A stretch of DNA of 5,396 nucleotides from an uncultured Ruminococcus sp. (GTDB taxonomy: Bacteria; Bacillota; Clostridia; Oscillospirales; Ruminococcaceae): NCBI GenBank assembly GCA_910577575.1, contig CAJTOG010000096.1, positions 1 to 5,396 of the forward strand. The letters are read 5' to 3'. Shown piece by piece: positions 1-5,396 of this stretch (position 1 is its first letter; every line of letters starts with the position of its first letter). The position numbers were made by a program, and so were the translations under genes. The notes beneath the pieces are model-generated. The model worked only from the letters and a program-made list of their open reading frames with translations, ran no database searches and had not been told where the DNA came from.

Positions 1-435
1 AATGTCAAAGCGTTTTTGATAGTATATGTAATTTTATTATCAAATTTACAGTTATTATTATTGATTTTTAAAAATGAATATAAATCTAATTGAAAAAAGT
101 GTTGGTAAATTCACTCCTATAACGGATTATGTTCGATTGTCTATATGGATGAAAAACTGATATAGTTTTTTAATGATTTCTGCAAGGGGATTTGTTTCAA
201 AAATAATAGTTTTCGATACAAGGATTACCAATATAATAGTATATTGAAATGGATTTATATGAATAGATGAAAATTATTTGAAGATTGTTATTTTTTGATG
301 TATATGGGATTCATTTAACACTTACATCATAGTTTAAGTATTTATATGGACTTTTTAAAATGTCTTTATAAAAATAAGTATTAAAAATAAGTATCAAGAG
401 TATTAAGTTAAATAAAAAAAATATATTAAAACTAC
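1..435. other. AT-rich stretch without a recognisable gene
   Basis: By eye this stretch is only about a fifth to a quarter G+C and has frequent stops in all six frames. The longest plausible start-to-stop frames are under 30 codons (for example ATG at 74 to TGA at 158-160, 28 codons) and lack a good ribosome binding site. One frame from about 145 to 360 reads as an amino-acid mix resembling protein (FNDFCKGICFKNNSF and onward) but has several stops, so a decayed gene is possible and unproven. A 13-bp unit is tandemly duplicated at 370-395. Nothing else could be identified. Confidence 0.6.
370..395. repeat. 13-bp tandem direct repeat
   Basis: The unit AAAAATAAGTATT (370-382) is followed at once by AAAAATAAGTATC (383-395), matching at 12 of 13 positions. 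It lies about 40 bp upstream of the tRNA promoter. In DNA this AT-rich it may be simple replication slippage, and no function is implied. Confidence 0.6.
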
Positions 436-464
436 TTGACATATTCAAATATATGTGATATAAT
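436..464 (+). promoter_or_regulatory. Sigma-A promoter of the tRNA-fMet gene
   Basis: A consensus -35 box TTGACA (436-441) and consensus -10 box TATAAT (459-464) are separated by 17 bp. TG at 456-457 adds an extended -10. The start site should fall near 471, giving a leader of about 26 nt before the mature tRNA 5' end at 497. A perfect consensus promoter is expected for a stable-RNA gene. Confidence 0.9.
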
Positions 465-496
465 AATAAATGTCAAAGGACGAATGTAAAAAATAT

Positions 497-573
<77 letters not shown>

Positions 574-576
574 ATT

Positions 577-625
577 TGATAATCGGTCAGAAAATACAAA
601 ATATGTATGCTCTGACCGATTGTCA
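577..625 (+). terminator. Hairpin just downstream of tRNA-fMet
   Basis: TGATAATCGGTCAGA (577-591) pairs with TCTGACCGATTGTCA (611-625) over 15 positions with one T-G wobble. The 19-nt loop contains a further ATAC/GTAT pairing. It begins four bases after the tRNA CCA, so a role in ending or processing the tRNA transcript is likely. It lacks a T tract after the stem, so it is not a textbook intrinsic terminator; the T-tailed hairpin at 711-753 could act as backup. Confidence 0.55.
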
Positions 626-632
626 TATAATG

Positions 633-968
633 CTTGATAAAATTGTTTTGAACATCTTAAAGTGAATTAATGTGTTTGTCGCAATAATATAATTACCATT
701 AATTTCTCATAAATAATGATTGAGGTTTTGTCGGTCTGAATCATTATTTTTTTGGAGTTCTTCCAAAACTGCTCGCACAGAAGTATCATTATCTCAACTC
801 AATTGTCATCGCCCCACAAGTACAGCTTGTGATTTGAAGAATGTTTTATCGCTCGTTCTGATTGTTGAGATATAACAATTAGAAGTCGTGGCGGACATCT
901 TCTATGGCTATCGGCTCACCACCGACAGAGTGAAATGTACTTTAAGATGTTACTATTCAATTGTCAAG
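633..968. repeat. Inverted-repeat-bounded element, about 336 bp
   Basis: AACATCTTAAAGT (651-663) recurs perfectly as its reverse complement at 939-951. Outside this core the similarity continues imperfectly: both ends start CTTGA (633-637 on plus; 968-964 on minus) and both contain AATTG before the core. Read inward, each end also carries a TTGAtA/TTGACA box and TAAAGT at 17-18 bp spacing, a possible weak inward-facing promoter. No clear target-site duplication was seen. It could be a MITE-like remnant or the closing stem of a large structured RNA; the sequence alone does not decide. Confidence 0.45.
711..753 (+). terminator. Rho-independent terminator with T7 tail
   Basis: AAATAATGATT (711-721) pairs perfectly with AATCATTATTT (739-749) across a 17-nt loop, and seven T's run from 747 to 753. 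The stem is AT-rich, so strength is uncertain. There is no protein gene immediately upstream on this strand; it would stop read-through from the tRNA unit or a short transcript begun near 660. Confidence 0.6.
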
Positions 969-1026
969 TTGCTTTTGTTTGAAAAGAATCAAGCCCCTCA
1001 GATGCACATAAAAACAACTGAAAGGC

Positions 1027-1055
1027 TTGACAAAATCTATTTTTAGTGGTATAAT
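1027..1055 (+). promoter_or_regulatory. Sigma-A promoter for the leader RNA and NERD gene
   Basis: The -35 TTGACA (1027-1032) and -10 TATAAT (1050-1055) are both consensus with 17-bp spacing, and TG at 1047-1048 gives an extended -10. The start should lie near 1062, about 214 nt before the start codon of the nuclease gene. TCAAGCC at 989-995 is complementary to GGCTTGA at 1024-1030, so an inverted repeat overlaps the -35 box and could be an operator, although no repressor gene is seen nearby. Confidence 0.88.
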
Positions 1056-1061
1056 ACAATG

Positions 1062-1182
1062 TGATGTATTAACACGCACTCAAATAGCATTCTCACTAAG
1101 TCATTCAGATGTTTGGACATCTGTTTGATTACGAAGTGTAAGGGGTCGGCGAAACCACTTATACTTTGTGGGGGTGCTTTTT
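1062..1182 (+). ncRNA. Structured leader RNA / putative attenuator
   Basis: The predicted 5' leader folds into a compact multi-stem form. P1, GCACTC (1076-1081) with GGGTGC (1172-1177), closes the structure with one T-G wobble. Inside are P2, CAGATGT/ACATCTG (1106-1112 / 1117-1123) with a TTGG loop, extended past a TT/TT internal loop by TCA/TGA (1101-1103 / 1126-1128). P3 pairs 1131-1142 with 1158-1169 (12 pairs, two wobbles), then GGT/ACC (1144-1146 / 1154-1156) around a CGGCGAA loop. P1 is followed directly by TTTTT (1178-1182), so the fold would work as a terminator. This suggests either an attenuated or ligand-controlled leader for the downstream nuclease or an independent small RNA of about 120 nt. 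I do not recognise the class, and the fold is a hand prediction. Confidence 0.5.
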
Positions 1183-1263
1183 ACTTTTACTATATTATTA
1201 TATCATATTATTTTCCGTTTGTCAACCAATTTTGGGAAAGTTAAAAAATTTTTTATATACAAC

Positions 1264-1269
1264 AGGGGA
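1264..1269 (+). promoter_or_regulatory. Ribosome binding site deciding the NERD gene start
   Basis: AGGGGA lies 6 nt before ATG 1276. It decides the start against the in-frame GTG codons at 1168 and 1174. Those lie in or beside the P3/P1 stems of the leader, and no correctly spaced purine-rich site precedes them. Confidence 0.8.
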
Positions 1270-1275
1270 ATTATT

Positions 1276-2502
1276 ATGGGATTGTTTTCACCTAAAATTA
1301 AAGTAGAACAATTGGAAGGTTTATTTACTCAATTACAAGAGCAGATTGTTGAAAATGGCAAGCTTAGAACACAGTTGCAATTAGAGATTGAAAATAAGAA
1401 TCAATTAAATAATGAGTTTTCAAAACAAATCAAGGAAAATGATGATTTAAAAAATAAATTGAATATACAGAAAGAAAAAACAAGTCAAATTTCTGAAAAT
1501 TATGATAAACTTATATCAGAATATAAAAAATTAAAAGTTTATTCTGTTAATTTACAGCAACGCATTGATGAACTTCAAAAATATGAGGATATTTTTAAAA
1601 ATTTTGAATCATCAGATAATCTAAATAATAAATGCTTTAAATGTGTTCCTATTGTTTATCAAAATATACGAAAAACTTCCTTAGAAATATGGATAGATAA
1701 ACTTGAAAAATTTATATCTTCAAAAAGTCAGAAATCCAGTTATAAAAAAGATGTGCAATCAGCTATTCGTAAGCTTGAAAACTGTAAAAAAGGTTTGAAG
1801 GGTGAAAATAGTCTTAAACAGAGTTTGCTTGAACTCAAGGATAAAAATGTAAATTTCAGTGATATGATAATTTTACAAGATTTATGTTTTAAATCTCCTT
1901 ATAAAAATGATGATGGATACAGAAAAAATATTCAAATTGATTTTCTTGTGATAACAAAGTTTGTAATATTTATCTTTGACTCAAAATACAGAACAGGTAT
2001 TGAGATTATTAATGACGGCAACAGTTCATTACATAATATACAGGAATACAGAAAAGATATTATGAAAATTATTTCCCAAAGCGGACTTAAGGAAAAACTT
2101 AATATTAAAGACAGTAACATTTATGCAATAATGGTTTATTCCGGCAAGAATGAAATAAATCATGCAAGTTTCAATGTTAAAAGTACAGACAGTAATTCAG
2201 GCTATTGTGAAGAATGTGATGAAATACAGTATATATTTAATAGTAATTTAGTAAATGAAATTTCTGGTGTTTACAGTCATGCAGGAAGAAAGCAGAAATC
2301 TATAGGCTTTGATGGTCTTAGTCCAAATGATATTGCTGAAATTGCTGATTCAATTTTGGATTATACTTGCAGCAACAGTTATGATTTCAATTTGAAATGT
2401 CCTCTTTGCGGCAAGGATATTGTAGAATGTTCAGGAAGATATGGTAAATTTCTTGGCTGTACTGGTTTTAAATCGGGATGTAATTACAGTGAATCAATGT
2501 AA
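1276..2502 (+). CDS. Coiled-coil NERD-domain nuclease with C4 zinc finger
   Basis: This 408-aa protein is predicted to bind and cut or process DNA in the cytoplasm. Residues about 10-105 form a charged, Gln/Lys/Glu-rich coiled coil. Residues about 170-300 match the nuclease-related domain (NERD, PD-(D/E)xK type): GLKGE at 173-177, the IQID strand with Asp222, then FDSK with Asp235 and Lys237; most members have Glu where Asp235 lies. The C-terminus is a topoisomerase-type zinc finger with Cys375, Cys378, Cys395 and Cys402 and the usual GRYGKFLGC pattern. Two further pairs, C120xxC123 and C311xxC314, might bind a second metal. I chose ATG 1276 because AGGGGA (1264-1269) lies 6 nt upstream; an in-frame GTG at 1168 sits inside the leader hairpin with no usable binding site. 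It is monocistronic with its own promoter and terminator. NERD proteins occur in defence islands and on mobile elements, so a defence role is possible, not shown. Confidence 0.85.
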   Translation: MGLFSPKIKVEQLEGLFTQLQEQIVENGKLRTQLQLEIENKNQLNNEFSKQIKENDDLKNKLNIQKEKTSQISENYDKLISEYKKLKVYSVNLQQRIDELQKYEDIFKNFESSDNLNNKCFKCVPIVYQNIRKTSLEIWIDKLEKFISSKSQKSSYKKDVQSAIRKLENCKKGLKGENSLKQSLLELKDKNVNFSDMIILQDLCFKSPYKNDDGYRKNIQIDFLVITKFVIFIFDSKYRTGIEIINDGNSSLHNIQEYRKDIMKIISQSGLKEKLNIKDSNIYAIMVYSGKNEINHASFNVKSTDSNSGYCEECDEIQYIFNSNLVNEISGVYSHAGRKQKSIGFDGLSPNDIAEIADSILDYTCSNSYDFNLKCPLCGKDIVECSGRYGKFLGCTGFKSGCNYSESM

Positions 2503-2517
2503 TAAAAATAAATAATT

Positions 2518-2565
2518 AAAAACAGCTGATAAGTATTAATCAAAATACTTGTCAGCTGTTTTTTT
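2518..2565 (+). terminator. Bidirectional terminator between convergent genes
   Basis: CAGCTGATAAGTATT (2523-2537) pairs with AATACTTGTCAGCTG (2544-2558) over 15 positions with one wobble and a 6-nt loop. A's at 2518-2522 and T's at 2559-2565 lengthen the stem and give T tracts on both strands. It ends the NERD transcript (stop at 2502) on the plus strand and the lipoprotein transcript (stop at 2583) on the minus strand. Confidence 0.92.
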
Positions 2566-2582
2566 ATTGATTATTATTTGGC

Positions 2583-3560
2583 TTAATCAATCGGAATTTC
2601 TTCAATAATATAATTTTCAGAAGAAAATGCACGATTTTCATAATCGTGTACTGAGATTAACTTATCATATGCAGATTTTTCATCGGGAAATTTATAATCC
2701 GGATTTGGTTGAACATCAATATATGGTATTTTGGTAAATGATAATGAATCTTCATCAACAATACCTTGTGTAAATCTTACAGGAATTTCATATTCTGATA
2801 CAGAGTAGTAATTATTTTCACTGTCTTTAAATATTCCGAAAATACCAAAGCACAATGCACCCTGAAAGTTTATTTTTGCTTTATTCACATATTTATTTTC
2901 AAATGAATCTTTATCTAAATAAATAGATGAATTAAGCTCTTTTTCAGCAACCCCAAATTGAGTTGATGCTTCCGGAATTTTAATATAAAGTTTTTCAATT
3001 GTATATTCAGAAGTTCCGTCAGTATTTTCAGTGTCTGACTGAATACAATCTGTCATTGTTTCAATAATTTTCTTCTTATTATCGTCAGTTATGAGATTAG
3101 ATGAAATAAGCTGTGTTTTTAAATCAGCTGTTGCGATAGAAAAAGTTTTTTCTGTTTCTTCAACCTTATAATTTGATTCTTCAAGAAAATCCTCTATTTC
3201 ATCTGTATTAGCTCTTGCTTTAATGATTATTTCATTTTGGTCAGCACTTTCGACAGAGTAAGTGAATGTCATATTGTCTCCAAAAGGAGATTCAGAAGCA
3301 TCCAATATTATGGCTAAATCATTTGGATAAATCTTTTTTTCCTGTTCACCAGCACCATTGATTTCAAATTCAGGAATATGATAAGCAACCTTATCAAATG
3401 GGTCAACAATGACTTTTTCTGTTTCTTGTGACTTATTTTTGTTGCTCTCTGATGAGATACTTGTTTGAGCTGTAGAGGAATTGTCCGTTGATGAATTTCC
3501 GCAGCCTGTAAGAGCTGTTGCAAGAAGAAGCGATGTACATAATGCGATTACTTTTTTCAT
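2583..3560 (-). CDS. Secreted lipoprotein of unknown function
   Basis: This 325-aa protein begins with a lipoprotein signal peptide: MKK, a hydrophobic stretch, and the lipobox LTGC with Cys20 as the lipidated residue. The mature protein should be anchored to the outer face of the membrane. Residues about 21-50 are a Ser/Thr/Asn/Lys/Glu-rich linker. The rest is acidic, with alternating beta-strand-like segments and no catalytic motif I recognise. The opening VDPFDKV and the later segment around residues 135-175 remind me of uncharacterised ruminococcal lipoproteins with repeated beta domains; that is recollection, not a search result. The start is supported by AAAGGA (within 3572-3579) upstream of ATG 3560 and an extended -10 promoter at 3597-3605. 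It is convergent with the NERD gene and shares its terminator. It appears intact and monocistronic. A substrate-binding or surface-maintenance role cannot be told apart from sequence. Confidence 0.85.
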   Translation of the reverse strand: MKKVIALCTSLLLATALTGCGNSSTDNSSTAQTSISSESNKNKSQETEKVIVDPFDKVAYHIPEFEINGAGEQEKKIYPNDLAIILDASESPFGDNMTFTYSVESADQNEIIIKARANTDEIEDFLEESNYKVEETEKTFSIATADLKTQLISSNLITDDNKKKIIETMTDCIQSDTENTDGTSEYTIEKLYIKIPEASTQFGVAEKELNSSIYLDKDSFENKYVNKAKINFQGALCFGIFGIFKDSENNYYSVSEYEIPVRFTQGIVDEDSLSFTKIPYIDVQPNPDYKFPDEKSAYDKLISVHDYENRAFSSENYIIEEIPID

Positions 3561-3596
3561 GATTAAATAAATCCTTTCTGTTGGTGTATTTATTTA

Positions 3597-3605
3597 ATTA
3601 TACCA
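3597..3605 (-). promoter_or_regulatory. Extended -10 promoter of the lipoprotein gene
   Basis: On the minus strand TGG TATAAT (3605 down to 3597) is a consensus extended -10 about 37 bp before the start codon. No good -35 lies at 16-18 bp; TTGTCA is 24 bp away, too far. A perfect palindrome ATTGTT-A-AACAAT at 3644-3656 lies about 42 bp upstream of the -10 and could be a regulator site. Confidence 0.65.
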
Positions 3606-3731
3606 TATTAAATTAATTTAAGTTATTGACAAATTTTATAAATATTGTTAAACAATTATTTACACTGTTATCAAATAAATGAAATTGTGGTATTTATAAC
3701 ACATTTTCTAAAAAATCCCCCTCATGTTATT

Positions 3732-3760
3732 ATGACAAGAGGAGAGATATGTGCTATAAT
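3732..3760 (+). promoter_or_regulatory. Plus-strand promoter facing the helicase 3' end
   Basis: ATGACA (3732-3737, five of six matches to TTGACA) and consensus TATAAT (3755-3760) are 17 bp apart, with TG at 3752-3753 as extended -10. Transcription would start near 3767, at the base of the hairpin 3766-3800, and run antisense into the end of the helicase gene if not terminated. No plus-strand protein gene follows. Confidence 0.6.
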
Positions 3761-3765
3761 ATCAC

Positions 3766-3800
3766 AATAATCCCTGATTGTTTAGCGGTCAGGGATTATT
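3766..3800 (-). terminator. Hairpin after the helicase gene, probable terminator
   Basis: AATAATCCCTGA (3766-3777) pairs perfectly with TCAGGGATTATT (3789-3800) over 12 bp with an 11-nt loop. It begins 8 nt past the helicase stop codon, as expected for the end of that minus-strand operon. The following minus-strand bases (GTGATATT) are not a clean T tract; the plus-strand tail (TTATTATT) is richer in T. It may therefore act in both directions. Confidence 0.6.
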
Positions 3801-3807
3801 TTATTAT

Positions 3808-5396
3808 TCACAATTTAGGTTTGAGCTGTTTTGAATGAGCATTAATAAGATTTTTAGTTTTTTCACGGTTACAGCGGTTGAATTTTATGATTATTTCTCC
3901 ATTGCGTTCGCAATGTTCAAAATTAAGACCGCTTTTTTCAAGTACAGGAAGCATATCAGATTTGACTTTCAGAAAATATGGGTCGATTATTTTCTCTTTG
4001 GAGGGCTGTTTGGGCGGAATTTCCCCTTTTACCTTGTCCGCATTTATCTCATCGGTAAGACGTTCAAGTTCCTGCTTTTTTTCGGCGAGTTCAACTTCAT
4101 GCTCAAACGGCTGATTAACTTCCTTTTGGCTGTCGGCAAGCTCCGTCTTTATTCGGTCAAGTTCATTGCAGTAGCGTTCTATTCTCATAGGAACAGAAGC
4201 TATTGCATTGTCAATTCTTGTGAGATTTCCGCTTTCGCTGCTGCCCAAATCAAACGGATAGCGGTTTGTGCCCTTTATATGACCTGTGTAACTTTTGGCA
4301 AAGCTGTCGTAGGAAACGGCGATTTTAAAGCCTTTGTATTCCGCTATATCTGTAGGATTTTTCGGATTTCCTATGACCGCCTTTGTCATGGCAGTCATAA
4401 AGGCTTCTGCCGCTTCTTTTTTGTCGGTATAAAGAGTATTTCCGACTTTCATTTCAAAAACTTCTTTTCCGTCAATGTCCTTTTTAGGTACATAAGCTTT
4501 TATTGCTTTAGTATCTGCGGCAATGCCCTCGATTATCTTTTCGGTCTTTGCTATTTTGTCGGGCAGGAGTTTTATATTGTCCTCGATTTCGTACTTGTTT
4601 TCAAGATATGTATTTTTAAGCATATTCAGACTGCGAATATCCTCACGAAGCTCCATTTGCCGCCTGATACGGTCGTCGCCGACAGCAGCTATTTTAACTT
4701 GCATGAAGTCTACAGCCATATCGTCAATATCGTCACAGGTTCGGGCAATAGCCTTTGATGTGAATATCTGTGCAATACTTTCCTGCTTTTTCTCTACCAT
4801 TTGATACAGATAGGCATCAAACGTGCCTTTTGTAACATACCTGAAATTATCAACCTTGTCATTTTCATTGCCCTGACGTACCATACGTCCCAAACGTTGA
4901 GTAAGGTCGGCAGGTCTCCACGGACAATCGAGGTCGTGCAACGCAATAAGCTTGTTCTGCACGTTAGTTCCTGCACCCATTTTCTGCGTAGAACCGATAA
5001 GCACACGCACGTCTCCGCTGCGGACTTTGGCAAATAATTTTGCCTTTTCCGTTTCGCTTTCTGCGTCGTGAATAAACGCTATCTCTTTTTCGGGAATGCC
5101 TTTTTCTATTAGTTTTGAACGAATATCGGCATATACGTCAAATCGCTCGCCATTCTTCTTAAAGTCCTCTTTAGACTGTGGTACGCCCAAATCACAGAAT
5201 ACGAGCTGCGTGGATTTTTTATCTGAATTTTTGTCCCAAATGTCATAAACGTTCTGAACACAGGCGTTAAGTTTTGTCTGCGGTTCATCGGGCAAGTTAA
5301 GGTCATAAAGACGTTGGTCAAGACCAAGCTTTCGTCCGTCCCCCGTAACAACGAGCATATTATCTTCTGTTCGGGAAACTTCGCCTTTGCTTATTC
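3808..5396 (-). CDS. SNF2-like helicase of ICE methylase/helicase type, C-terminal part
   Basis: Only the C-terminal about 528 residues are inside the window; the frame is open to the right edge (ISKGEVSRTEDN precedes Met at 5358). Numbering from that Met, residues about 40-170 are the second RecA-like helicase domain: QLVFCDLG (51-58), motif V GSTQKMGAGTNVQ (122-134), and motif VI QRLGRMVRQGN (154-164) with the arginine finger region. Residues about 200-270 (ARTCDDIDDMAVDF and the following helices) are typical of giant proteins in clostridial conjugative elements, which normally carry an N-terminal adenine methylase and the first helicase domain. A small alpha/beta region (about 295-390, with GNLTRIDN) and a coiled coil (about 390-445) follow. 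The likely role is ATP-driven DNA remodelling or protection during transfer. By eye its G+C is clearly higher than that of the neighbouring genes. The internal Met at 5358 is not the true start. Confidence 0.88.
   Translation of the reverse strand, partial: ISKGEVSRTEDNMLVVTGDGRKLGLDQRLYDLNLPDEPQTKLNACVQNVYDIWDKNSDKKSTQLVFCDLGVPQSKEDFKKNGERFDVYADIRSKLIEKGIPEKEIAFIHDAESETEKAKLFAKVRSGDVRVLIGSTQKMGAGTNVQNKLIALHDLDCPWRPADLTQRLGRMVRQGNENDKVDNFRYVTKGTFDAYLYQMVEKKQESIAQIFTSKAIARTCDDIDDMAVDFMQVKIAAVGDDRIRRQMELREDIRSLNMLKNTYLENKYEIEDNIKLLPDKIAKTEKIIEGIAADTKAIKAYVPKKDIDGKEVFEMKVGNTLYTDKKEAAEAFMTAMTKAVIGNPKNPTDIAEYKGFKIAVSYDSFAKSYTGHIKGTNRYPFDLGSSESGNLTRIDNAIASVPMRIERYCNELDRIKTELADSQKEVNQPFEHEVELAEKKQELERLTDEINADKVKGEIPPKQPSKEKIIDPYFLKVKSDMLPVLEKSGLNFEHCERNGEIIIKFNRCNREKTKNLINAHSKQLKPKL

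Larger units (their letters stand above)
574..1025. other. Non-coding, hairpin-rich intergenic region
   Basis: No protein gene can be supported in this 450-bp stretch. It holds the tRNA-proximal hairpin, a T-tailed terminator (711-753), an inverted-repeat pair (633-668 / 934-968) and several further stems: TTTTGGA/TCCAAAA (750-756 / 762-768), TATCTCAAC/GTTGAGATA (790-798 / 864-872) enclosing CACAAG/CTTGTG (815-820 / 826-831), and TCGG/CCGA (911-914 / 922-925). By eye 750-930 is richer in G+C than the flanks, which fits a functional RNA or a mobile remnant rather than neutral spacer. TCAAGCC (989-995) also pairs with GGCTTGA (1024-1030), overlapping the -35 box of the next promoter. Confidence 0.6.

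Noticed and set aside
74..160. 28-codon plus-strand frame in the AT-rich left flank
   Set aside because: No ribosome binding site or promoter, very short, and in DNA where such frames arise by chance.
1..478. Ten-base direct repeat AATGTCAAAG at 1-10 and 469-478
   Set aside because: A 10-mer repeated once in several kilobases of AT-rich DNA is expected by chance, and nothing else at these points suggests an att site or duplication.
878..940. Minus-strand peptide frame ending SVGGEPIAIEDVRHDF
   Set aside because: The residue mix looks protein-like, but the frame is about 20 codons between stops and has no start codon or ribosome binding site. It could at most be a remnant, and the DNA is better explained as part of the hairpin-rich element.
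1046..1120. Minus-strand 25-codon frame beginning MSKHLNDLVRM
   Set aside because: It runs antisense through the leader and ends in the consensus plus-strand promoter; there is no ribosome binding site, and the promoter and RNA stems explain the sequence better.
1062..1182. Type III toxin-antitoxin RNA before the nuclease gene
   Set aside because: A promoter, RNA, terminator-like stem and protein order is similar, but there are no tandem RNA repeats and the protein is not a ToxN-like endoribonuclease.
1168..1275. In-frame N-terminal extension of the NERD protein from GTG 1168
   Set aside because: The GTG lies in the P3 stem of the leader RNA with no properly spaced ribosome binding site, while ATG 1276 has AGGGGA 6 nt upstream. 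The hydrophobic extension does not fit a cytoplasmic coiled-coil protein.
3835..4758. A 307-codon open frame on the plus strand opposite the helicase gene
   Set aside because: It lies wholly antisense to a clear helicase coding region, has no ribosome binding site or family resemblance, and its Phe/Ser/Tyr-rich translation is typical of the reverse strand of a Lys/Glu-rich gene.

Overview
The window looks like accessory DNA from a low-G+C Firmicute, most likely a gut clostridium of the Ruminococcus/Oscillospiraceae kind. The evidence is strong AT richness, AGGGG/AAAGG ribosome binding sites, textbook TTGACA-N17-TATAAT promoters with extended -10 TG motifs, a tRNA gene with an encoded CCA end, and a giant-helicase fragment typical of integrative conjugative elements (ICEs) in these bacteria. 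The organism assignment is inference; nothing here names a species.

Layout. 1-435 is very AT-rich and holds no convincing gene. 436-573 is a strong promoter and an intact initiator tRNA-fMet, followed by a 15-bp hairpin. 574-1025 has no protein gene but is full of inverted repeats: a 13-bp perfect inverted repeat (651-663 / 939-951) brackets about 300 bp that includes a T-tailed terminator and several hairpins. At 1027-1055 a near-perfect promoter starts a leader RNA (about 1062-1182) that can fold into a closed multi-stem structure ending exactly at a T5 tract. This leader precedes a 408-aa gene (1276-2502) for a coiled-coil, NERD-nuclease, topoisomerase-type zinc-finger protein. A bidirectional terminator (2518-2565) separates it from a convergent 325-aa lipoprotein gene (2583-3560, minus). 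After a 247-bp intergenic stretch with promoters in both directions, the right third (3808-5396, minus) is the C-terminal part of a large SNF2-like helicase of the ICE methylase/helicase type, whose start lies beyond the window.

Reading the genes together: the helicase marks the edge of a conjugative element. The NERD nuclease and the lipoprotein are cargo-like single genes, each with its own promoter and lower in G+C by eye than the helicase. The tRNA-fMet gene points its 3' end into the accessory region, the arrangement expected if a tRNA-targeting element sits to the right, but no second copy of the tRNA end is visible here. The most interesting unexplained items are the structured leader RNA before the nuclease gene, the inverted-repeat-bounded intergenic element at 633-968, and a strong plus-strand promoter at 3732-3760 that aims at an immediate hairpin and then the 3' end of the helicase gene.
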